Source: Proteiniphilum sp. (GTDB taxonomy: Bacteria > Bacteroidota > Bacteroidia > Bacteroidales > Dysgonomonadaceae). Taken from it: a stretch of 9,903 bases of DNA. Positions 1-7,171 of the stretch are shown piece by piece. The DNA lies in assembly GCA_031284475.1 (NCBI GenBank), contig JAISZV010000060.1, positions 1 to 9,903 on the forward strand. Reading direction: 5' to 3'. The notes under the pieces were generated by a model. It was not told where the DNA came from. It did no database searches and was given only the letters and a program-made list of their open reading frames with translations. Position numbers and translations under genes: made by a program. The stretch's first letter is position 1. Every line of letters starts with the position of its first letter.

Positions 1-2285
<2,285 letters not shown>

Positions 2286-2343
2286 CTACTAAAAAAATTG
2301 TAATCTTAGTTAATATATTGCTGTATATCTGTCATTGAAACTA

Positions 2344-2375
2344 CGAAATTACGACAAAAAAGTGGAAGCAGCAAA
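2344..2375 (-). promoter_or_regulatory. Candidate Bacteroidetes-type promoter of nifJ
   Basis: On the minus strand, TTTG (plus 2372-2375) is followed after 20 bp by TAATTTCG (plus 2344-2351). This matches the TTTG / TAnnTTTG sigma-ABfr consensus with one mismatch in the -7 box. Transcription would start near 2337, giving a leader of about 67 nt. No Shine-Dalgarno sequence is visible before the ATG. The spacing equals that of the better-matching helicase promoter at the other end of the window. Confidence 0.45.
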
Positions 2376-2407
2376 CCATAGTAATTTTTTGTTTGTAAGG
2401 CGTGTAT

Positions 2408-2550
2408 TTATTCCGGCACATAAACAAGGCGGAAACCGGCGTACAGGGTGGTATTGCTTACGGCGCTATCCGTAAATTGCGCTTTTAACTGTTCCCGTAA
2501 TATTCTCCTGCCGGATTTCCCTCGCCGGCAACCGAAATAAATTTCTTGCG
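2408..2550 (-). pseudogene. Decayed C-terminal fragment of a formylglycine-generating-enzyme-like (SUMF1/FGE-sulfatase fold) gene
   Basis: Seen: the minus strand ends in a frame reading DSAVSNTTLYAGFRLVYVPE followed by TAA (plus 2408-2410). GFRLVxVP is the usual last strand of SUMF1/FGE-domain proteins in Bacteroidetes. Just upstream the similarity moves to another frame, which reads VAGEGNPAGEYYGNS, a stop, then KRNLRIA. This resembles the RGGSWxxxAxNLRxAxR segment that directly precedes GFR in the family. The residual homology therefore spans two frames joined near 2455-2470 and contains an in-frame stop, as expected of a relic. No N-terminal part is found within the window. The MITE-like element begins 15 bp upstream. 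Inference: remnant of a larger gene lost by deletion. Chance resemblance is possible because the fragment is short. Confidence 0.5.
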
Positions 2551-2564
2551 AAACATTATATTAA

Positions 2565-2700
2565 CTCATGTTACGCAGTCTTACCGTTTTCGTAGCCTTG
2601 ACTACTCCCGTATGTGAGGCTCAAGCATTCCCGTATGTGAGGCTCGAGCATTCCCGTATGTGAGCCTTGACGCAAAAGACATGACTTTGCGTAACATGAA
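2565..2700. mobile_element. MITE-like element: 12-bp terminal inverted repeats flanked by 7-bp direct repeats
   Basis: TCATGTTACGCA (2566-2577) is repeated in perfect inverted form as TGCGTAACATGA (2688-2699). One base outside each arm sits the direct repeat ATATTAA (2558-2564 and 2701-2707), in the position expected of a target-site duplication. The interior has no plausible ORF and carries three 23-bp tandem repeats. The right arm can also fold locally: ACGCAAA (2670-2676) pairs with TTTGCGT (2686-2692). The size, inverted ends and flanking duplication suggest a small non-autonomous element. The duplication is AT-rich and could be coincidental. No related autonomous transposon is visible, and the IS30-type end at the right edge of the window differs. 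Confidence 0.45.
2595..2671. repeat. Three 23-bp tandem repeats with core TCCCGTATGTGAG
   Basis: The 13-bp core TCCCGTATGTGAG occurs at 2606-2618, 2629-2641 and 2652-2664, exactly 23 bp apart. The two 10-bp linkers are GCTCAAGCAT and GCTCGAGCAT, which differ at one base. The array is bordered on both sides by GCCTTGAC (2595-2602 and 2664-2671). The middle linker contains the palindrome GCTCGAGC (2642-2649). No translation looks meaningful. It lies wholly inside the MITE-like element. Confidence 0.85.
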
Positions 2701-2804
2701 ATATTAATTAATGTAAGTAAGTCTCCATAATTAAGCTACATGATCTTTGATCTTTCCCATACTTACCATTGCGGTTAGTATTGTAATAACGCATTTGGAG
2801 CCTA

Positions 2805-2829
2805 AAAATTATCATTTAAACTAATTTTG
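2805..2829 (+). promoter_or_regulatory. Candidate -7 box of the ZIP transporter gene overlapped by an inverted repeat
   Basis: TAATTTTG (2822-2829) is an exact TAnnTTTG -7 box upstream of the ZIP gene. The nearest TTTG (2794-2797) is 24 bp away, longer than the usual 19-21, so the -33 element is unclear. AAAATTA (2805-2811) and TAATTTT (2822-2828) form a perfect 7-bp inverted repeat with a 10-bp spacer, and its right arm covers the -7 box. This is where a repressor, for example a metal-responsive one, could act, but no known operator consensus is recognised. The predicted leader is about 75 nt. Confidence 0.35.
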
Positions 2830-2910
2830 TTGAACTACTTATAAGATAATTGACAACCAATAAACTCTATTTTACGGAAATTTTATTTTGTTGGATTATT
2901 CTAATTGATT

Positions 2911-3759
2911 ATGTTTGCAAACAAAACACAAACCAAGCTCATGTTAGATAACATTGTACAATTTTTTGAAAGTATCAATCCGGTTCGGGCTGCACTTTAC
3001 GCTACTATTTTTACCTGGCTGATAACGGCTTTGGGCGCATCGTTTGTGTTTTTATTCAAGCGTATGAATAAAAACATTCTCGACGGTATGCTTGGTTTTA
3101 CCGGAGGGGTGATGGTAGCGGCAAGCGTATGGAGTTTAATCATCCCGTCCATTGATATGAGCGAGGGCGCAGGTTTTGTGAAAGTTATCCCTACCGTTGC
3201 GGGTTTTTTAGCCGGCACTGCTTTTCTGTATGGGATAGACAAAGTATTACCCCACATGCATGTCAATTTTAAAACGGCAGAAGGCATAAAAACGCCCTGG
3301 CAAAGGACTACTCTGTTGACTTTGGCCATAACCCTGCATAATATCCCCGAAGGATTGGCCGTGGGCGTATTGTTCGGAGGCGTAGCGGCGGGAATACCCG
3401 AAGCCTCCATAGGCGGAGCCGTGGCTTTGGCGCTTGGTATCGGCCTGCAAAACTTTCCCGAAGGAATTGCCGTGGCGATGCCTCTACGAAGAATGGGACT
3501 GAGCAGATCCGAAAGTTTTATGTACGGACAAGCGTCGGCCATTGTAGAACCTGTTGCAGGCGTACTGGGCGCTTTGGCGGTTACTACATTTACGCCCATA
3601 TTACCTTATGCTTTGGCATTTGCCGCAGGAGCCATGATTTTTGTGGTAGTGGAGGAAGTGATACCCGAAGCGCAGCAAAACAAAAGTTCCGACGTCGCTA
3701 CCATTGGTTTTATTATCGGTTTTATAGTGATGATGACATTAGATGCGGCATTAGGATAG
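2911..3759 (+). CDS. ZIP family divalent metal transporter (GufA/ZupT-like)
   Basis: Inner-membrane carrier that probably imports zinc or other divalent metals. Seen: 282 residues, strongly hydrophobic, with helices at about 27-49, 59-81 and 90-113 before the conserved core. The two ZIP signature helices are present: HNIPEGLAVG (H143, P146, E147, G148) and LQNFPEGIAVAM (N181, P183, E184, G185), which line the binuclear metal site. Later conserved segments are GQASAIVEPVAGVLGA and VVVEEVIPEA. The inter-helix loop is short and holds H115 and H117 (PHMHVN), unlike the His-rich loops of many eukaryotic ZIPs. Start: ATG at 2911. TTG at 2905 is in frame but less likely. ATG at 2941 (MLDNIVQFFESINPV) fits homologue openings equally well and would give 272 residues. 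The gene stands alone and faces ansA tail to tail. Substrate metal cannot be read from sequence. Confidence 0.93.
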   Translation: MFANKTQTKLMLDNIVQFFESINPVRAALYATIFTWLITALGASFVFLFKRMNKNILDGMLGFTGGVMVAASVWSLIIPSIDMSEGAGFVKVIPTVAGFLAGTAFLYGIDKVLPHMHVNFKTAEGIKTPWQRTTLLTLAITLHNIPEGLAVGVLFGGVAAGIPEASIGGAVALALGIGLQNFPEGIAVAMPLRRMGLSRSESFMYGQASAIVEPVAGVLGALAVTTFTPILPYALAFAAGAMIFVVVEEVIPEAQQNKSSDVATIGFIIGFIVMMTLDAALG

Positions 3760-3761
3760 CA

Positions 3762-4805
3762 TCATTCCCTCACCGTCAGTTCGCCGCGCAGGGAAACCGG
3801 CATAAGCCGGTTCACTTCCGCCGGCGTTTTCCCTTCGCCGAACAGGATCATCAACTTAGCTAAGGCGGCTTCGGTAGTGACGTCGTACCCGCTCACTACC
3901 CCCAGTTTCTCCAAGCGCTGCCCGTTCTCATAACGGTGCATCTCCACTCCCCCGTAGAGGCACTGCGTAACGTTGACAATCACAATTTCCCGTTCTATCG
4001 CATTGTGCAATAACTCCGTAAACCACGGATAGATAGGCGAGTTGCCGGTGCCGTAAGTTTCCAACACAACTCCTTTCAGGCCGGGGATTTCGAGATGCGC
4101 CCGCACCGCCGCCTCGGAAATACCGGGAAACAGTTTCAAGATTACCACATGGGGATCCATCGCATAATTGAAATATACCGGCTTCCCGTAATCGGGCTTA
4201 AGGATGAATTGATTGTTGTACTGGATATTTAAACCCGCCTCGCCCAGATAGGGATAATTGGGGCTGGTGAATGCGCTGAAGTTATTGGCATTGATCTTTA
4301 TCGTACGGTTTCCGCGCATCAACAGGTTTTGCATATAAATACACAGTTCCGGAACGATAGGGCGGCCGGCAGCATCTTTATCGGCCGCAATCTCAAGGGC
4401 GGTGATAAGATTTTCCTTCCCGTCCGTCCGAAGTTTTCCGACCGGAAGCTGCGATCCGGTCAGGATCACCGGTTTGGTAAGATTCACCAACATAAGGCTC
4501 AATACGGATGCAGTATAGGCCATAGTATCGGTGCCGTGAAGAATTACAAAACCATCATACACATTGTAATGATCCTCAATTACCCGTACCATCTGTTGCC
4601 AGATAGAAAGCGACATATCCGAAGAATCAATGGGAGGATCGAACAGATAGGTTTCCACAGTGAATTTCAACCGTTTTATTTCCGGCATATTCAAACGGAG
4701 GTGGCTGAAATTAAACGGTTCCCAAGCCCCGGTTTCTGCATTCTCCACCATCCCGATGGTTCCTCCCGTATAAATAAGGAGTACTTTCGCATTGCTATCA
4801 ATCAT
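3762..4805 (-). CDS. ansA: Type I L-asparaginase
   Basis: Hydrolyses L-asparagine to aspartate and ammonia, probably in the cytoplasm because there is no signal peptide. Seen: 347 residues, close to the 338 of E. coli AnsA. The nucleophile motif is YTGGTIGM (T16). The substrate motif is DSSDMS (S62, D63). The second catalytic motif is HGTDTMAYTAS (T92, D93). GSQLP (117-121) and RGNRTIK (K170) complete the active site. The C-terminal domain ends SLRGELTVRE, as in AnsA. Compared with E. coli AnsA from memory, the allosteric asparagine-site residues T162 and R240 correspond to I169 and E249 here, while C273 is kept as C282, so the allosteric control described for the E. coli enzyme may be altered. 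The stop is 2 bp from that of the convergent ZIP gene, leaving no room for a terminator between them. Confidence 0.95.
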   Translation of the reverse strand: MIDSNAKVLLIYTGGTIGMVENAETGAWEPFNFSHLRLNMPEIKRLKFTVETYLFDPPIDSSDMSLSIWQQMVRVIEDHYNVYDGFVILHGTDTMAYTASVLSLMLVNLTKPVILTGSQLPVGKLRTDGKENLITALEIAADKDAAGRPIVPELCIYMQNLLMRGNRTIKINANNFSAFTSPNYPYLGEAGLNIQYNNQFILKPDYGKPVYFNYAMDPHVVILKLFPGISEAAVRAHLEIPGLKGVVLETYGTGNSPIYPWFTELLHNAIEREIVIVNVTQCLYGGVEMHRYENGQRLEKLGVVSGYDVTTEAALAKLMILFGEGKTPAEVNRLMPVSLRGELTVRE

Positions 4806-4824
4806 AGTTGCTCTCTTTTGAACA

Positions 4825-4832
4825 CAAAAGTA
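4825..4832 (-). promoter_or_regulatory. Candidate -7 box of ansA
   Basis: The minus strand reads TACTTTTG (plus 4825-4832), an exact TAnnTTTG match, 20 bp before the ansA ATG. It would give a very short leader of about 13 nt. No TTTG is present at the expected -33 position, so the call rests on the -7 box and its placement. Confidence 0.4.
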
Positions 4833-4996
4833 GCACTTTGTAATGTTAATCCTATCTTTTTGACAGGAATTTTATCATAGCGCGGCGAAGTTTCTTTGAT
4901 CAACAAATCATTTTCCTCTTATTTTATCCTATTCATTTTTACGAATCAGGGATAAATGCCACAGCGTATATATGTTTTCCGCTTTTTCCATTACCG

Positions 4997-5024
4997 AACT
5001 AAACGCGAATTGAGTTGTTTAGTT
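4997..5024. promoter_or_regulatory. Candidate operator dyad upstream of the OsmC-family gene
   Basis: AACTAAAC (4997-5004) and GTTTAGTT (5017-5024) form a perfect 8-bp inverted repeat with a 12-bp spacer, so half-site centres are 20 bp (about two helical turns) apart. The right arm overlaps TAGTTTAA (5020-5027), a weak -7-like sequence 21 bp before the ATG at 5049. The geometry suits a dimeric regulator binding one face of the DNA, possibly a redox-sensing repressor. The regulator identity is not visible. Confidence 0.35.
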
Positions 5025-5048
5025 TAACATAACAATCAATTAAGCAAA

Positions 5049-5471
5049 ATGGCTACACATTCTATTCAAACGGTTTGGAGAGAAAATAATATTTTCGATA
5101 CGGAGATTGACGGGCATACCATCACTATCGACCTGGCAGAAGAGGCGGGAGGCAATAACGCAGGGCCAAGGCCAAAAAAGCTGCTTCTGGCCGCGGCCGC
5201 AGGATGTACAGGATTGGATGTGGCGGAGATTATCCGCAAAAAGAGGATCAGGCTAAAGAGTTTTGATATACGCATGGAGGCCGAAATGACCGAAGAACAT
5301 CCCAAACAATATAGAACCCTGAAAGTGATTTACGAATTTGGGGGCAGCGATCTTCCGAAAGAAAAGTTGGAGCAGGCGTGCAAACTATCATTTGAAAACT
5401 ATTGCGGCGTATTGGCCATGTACAAAAAGGCAGTCCCTGTAACCTATGAAGTAGTGATAAAAAATCCGTAA
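5049..5471 (+). CDS. OsmC/Ohr family protein, probable thiol peroxidase-like protein
   Basis: Seen: 140 residues, the usual length for a single-domain OsmC-like protein, with no signal peptide or membrane segment. The family's central helix motif is PKKLLLAAAAGCTGLDV, with the candidate peroxidatic C53. The second conserved cysteine is C119 in ENYCGVLAMY, on the helix that packs against C53. C111 is an additional cysteine. The family is known to reduce organic or hydrogen peroxides through such a cysteine pair, using dihydrolipoyl or other thiol donors. This subgroup (YhfA-like, uncharacterised OsmC) is less well understood, so substrate is inference. The gene is monocistronic: a dyad lies in its promoter region and a hairpin terminator starts at its stop codon. 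It diverges from ansA across 243 bp. Confidence 0.9.
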   Translation: MATHSIQTVWRENNIFDTEIDGHTITIDLAEEAGGNNAGPRPKKLLLAAAAGCTGLDVAEIIRKKRIRLKSFDIRMEAEMTEEHPKQYRTLKVIYEFGGSDLPKEKLEQACKLSFENYCGVLAMYKKAVPVTYEVVIKNP

Positions 5472-5500
5472 ATTTTCCGTTACGCATTACGGAAAATTTT
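5470..5500 (+). terminator. Hairpin terminator after the OsmC-family gene
   Basis: AAATTTTCCGT (5470-5480) pairs perfectly with ACGGAAAATTT (5489-5499) around an 8-nt loop. The 11-bp stem starts inside the TAA stop codon and is followed by T-rich sequence. The outer A/T pairs give a run of T on the 3' arm. The lower stem is AU-rich, so the strength is moderate. Confidence 0.55.
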
Positions 5501-5513
5501 CCATATCTTTTCG

Positions 5514-5521
5514 TAACTTTG
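5514..5521 (+). promoter_or_regulatory. Candidate distal -7 box for pgk
   Basis: TAACTTTG is an exact TAnnTTTG match lying just after the OsmC terminator. No -33 TTTG is found at 19-21 bp. A start from here would give a leader of about 175 nt. That leader contains the 9-bp inverted repeat ATTCAGTTT (5546-5554) / AAACTGAAT (5628-5636). Confidence 0.35.
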
Positions 5522-5656
5522 TGCAATATTCGCGCTGTACACGTAATTCAGTTTTGTCGTCATTATTAGCGCTTCGCACGTTATTCATTTATTATCCACT
5601 TCGTGATAACTACCGAATGTTTGCGATAAACTGAATGAGAAGTTGAATTTACGGAG

Positions 5657-5664
5657 TAAATTTG
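5657..5664 (+). promoter_or_regulatory. Candidate proximal -7 box for pgk
   Basis: TAAATTTG is another exact TAnnTTTG match, 38 bp before the pgk ATG, and would give a leader of about 30 nt. No TTTG lies at the -33 position. It is the more conventional position of the two pgk candidates. Confidence 0.4.
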
Positions 5665-5702
5665 AATAACAACCGAACCAAATATTAAAAATATACTGAA
5701 CT

Positions 5703-6962
5703 ATGCAAACAATGGACACTTTTAATTTTGCCGGTAAAAAGGCATTCGTACGTGTAGACTTCAATGTTCCTCTCGATGAGAATTTCAACATCACAGACGA
5801 TACACGTATCCGCGCAGCTATTCCTACACTGAAAAAAATCCTGAAAGACGGCGGCAGCGTAATCATAGGATCGCATTTAGGCAGGCCGAAAGGCCCGGCC
5901 GATAAATTTTCGCTCAAACATATCCTTCCCCGCATATCGGAACTCTTAGGAGCGGATGTGCAGTTTGCCAACGACTGCATAGGCGAAGAAGCAGAAGCCA
6001 AAGCCGCTGCGCTGCGTCCCGGAGAAGCATTGCTACTCGAAAACCTTCGTTTTTATGCGGAAGAAGAAGGTAAACCCCGTTTGTCTGCCGACGCCACCGA
6101 AGAAGAGACCGCCAAAGCAAAAAAAGAGGTAAAAGAATCCCAGAAAGAATTTACAAAAGAACTGGCTTCTTATGCCGATGTATATGTAAATGACGCTTTC
6201 GGGACAGCGCACCGCGCGCATGCTTCCACAGCGCTGATTGCTGATCATTTCGACGCCGGCAATAAACTCTTCGGGTACCTGCTGCAAAACGAGATCACCG
6301 CCGTTGAAAAAGTGATGAACGAAACGCAACACCCTTTCACAGCTATCATGGGCGGTTCAAAGGTATCTACCAAAATAGAAATCATCAAGAACCTGTTGGA
6401 TAAGGTAGATAACCTGATACTTGCAGGAGGAATGACTTATACGTTTGCCAAAGCATTCGGCGGAAAAATCGGCGGTTCCATTGTAGAGGACGATAAGCTC
6501 GATTTGGCGAAAGAGCTTGTGGCACTGGCAAAAGAGAAAGGCGTAAACTTAGTGCTGGCCGCCGACGCAAAAATTGCAGACAACTTCAGCAATGACGCCA
6601 AGACCGGTTTTGCGCCGGTAGATGAGATTCCCGACGGATGGGAAGGGCTCGACATCGGCCCGGAATCGGAAAAAGATTTCACCGAAGTGATCAAAAACTC
6701 CAAAACCATCCTGTGGAACGGCCCTGTAGGCGTGTTTGAATTCAACAACTTCGACAAAGGATCGCGCGCTGTTTCCAACGCGATTGTAGACGCTACCAAA
6801 AAAGGGGCTTTCTCCCTTGTAGGCGGCGGCGACTCGGTAGCTTGTGTGAACAAATTCGGACAGGCGGATGAAGTTTCGTACGTTTCCACCGGTGGCGGCG
6901 CTCTGCTTGAAATGATTGAAGGCAAAGTGCTTCCGGGAATCAAAGCGATAAGAGGGTACTGA
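5703..6962 (+). CDS. pgk: Phosphoglycerate kinase
   Basis: Cytoplasmic glycolytic enzyme transferring phosphate between 1,3-bisphosphoglycerate and ADP to give 3-phosphoglycerate and ATP. Seen: 419 residues, complete. N-domain substrate motifs are [10 protein letters not shown] (D19, N21), R35, SHLGRPKG (H58, R61), LLENLRF (R116) and [13 protein letters not shown] (R171). Nucleotide-side motifs are GGSKVSTK (K220, K224), [11 protein letters not shown] (338-347) and GGGDS (374-378). Residues 119-155 contain a highly charged Glu/Lys-rich segment about 24 residues longer than in the 387-residue E. coli enzyme; I recall such an insertion in Bacteroidetes PGKs. The start at 5703 ([20 protein letters not shown]) fits homologues; the Met at codon 4 would be short. 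It sits alone between two terminators and is not clustered with gap or other glycolytic genes here. Confidence 0.98.
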   Translation: MQTMDTFNFAGKKAFVRVDFNVPLDENFNITDDTRIRAAIPTLKKILKDGGSVIIGSHLGRPKGPADKFSLKHILPRISELLGADVQFANDCIGEEAEAKAAALRPGEALLLENLRFYAEEEGKPRLSADATEEETAKAKKEVKESQKEFTKELASYADVYVNDAFGTAHRAHASTALIADHFDAGNKLFGYLLQNEITAVEKVMNETQHPFTAIMGGSKVSTKIEIIKNLLDKVDNLILAGGMTYTFAKAFGGKIGGSIVEDDKLDLAKELVALAKEKGVNLVLAADAKIADNFSNDAKTGFAPVDEIPDGWEGLDIGPESEKDFTEVIKNSKTILWNGPVGVFEFNNFDKGSRAVSNAIVDATKKGAFSLVGGGDSVACVNKFGQADEVSYVSTGGGALLEMIEGKVLPGIKAIRGY

Positions 6963-6986
6963 TCTTTCCCTTTAATTAAAGATAAT

Positions 6987-7020
6987 AAGGGCGGAACTCA
7001 TGGAGATTCCGCCCTTTATT
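6987..7020 (+). terminator. Strong intrinsic terminator of pgk
   Basis: AAGGGCGGAA (6987-6996) pairs with TTCCGCCCTT (7007-7016), a perfect 10-bp GC-rich stem. CTC/GAG can add three pairs in the loop. It is followed by TTATTGTTT. It begins 25 bp after the pgk stop. The 12-bp palindrome CTTTAATTAAAG (6970-6981) lies just before it. On the minus strand the stem is followed by ATTATCTTTAATT, so it may also stop transcripts from the convergent helicase gene. Confidence 0.88.
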
Positions 7021-7065
7021 GTTTACAATTCCATCTACACGGATAGGAACTGCAATTCCCAATGA

Positions 7066-7140
7066 ATTACCCCGCAGCAAGCTGACGGGGTATCAGCAAG
7101 GAATAATTTTCTATTTCTCTCCCAAGCGGCGGGGAATGAA
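7066..7140. repeat. Palindromic repeat unit, probably a dispersed REP-like element
   Basis: TACCCCG (7068-7074) pairs with CGGGGTA (7086-7092). Nested inside, CAGC (7075-7078) pairs with GCTG (7081-7084) around AA, with one bulged A. About 25 bp later, TCCC AAGCGGCG GGGA (around 7120-7136) forms a second small GC-rich hairpin. Neither hairpin is followed by a T-run on either strand, so these are not classical terminators. The element lies in the gap between the convergent pgk and helicase genes, a usual home for REP-like units. Only one copy is in the window, so dispersal is inference. Confidence 0.4.
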
Positions 7141-7171
7141 ACCCAAAGAGATGAAAGAGTTCGTAATCGCG

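Noticed and set aside
2408..2550. Programmed frameshift instead of gene decay
   Set aside because: No slippery heptamer or following pseudoknot is evident, one frame also contains a stop, and the rest of the gene is missing.
2595..2671. Possible CRISPR array
   Set aside because: The repeats are only 13 bp of core with 10-bp linkers that are themselves nearly identical. There are no unique spacers and no cas genes nearby.
2997..3599. 200-codon minus-strand ORF opposite the ZIP gene
   Set aside because: Antisense shadow of a clear ZIP transporter, with a low-complexity Pro/Ala/Thr composition typical of antisense frames.
6437..6943. 168-codon minus-strand ORF opposite pgk
   Set aside because: Antisense of well-conserved pgk codons, Ser/Pro/Thr-rich, with no start context.
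6970..6981. CTTTAATTAAAG palindrome as an operator
   Set aside because: It lies between the pgk stop and its terminator with no promoter nearby. It is AT-only in its centre and most simply part of the terminator region.
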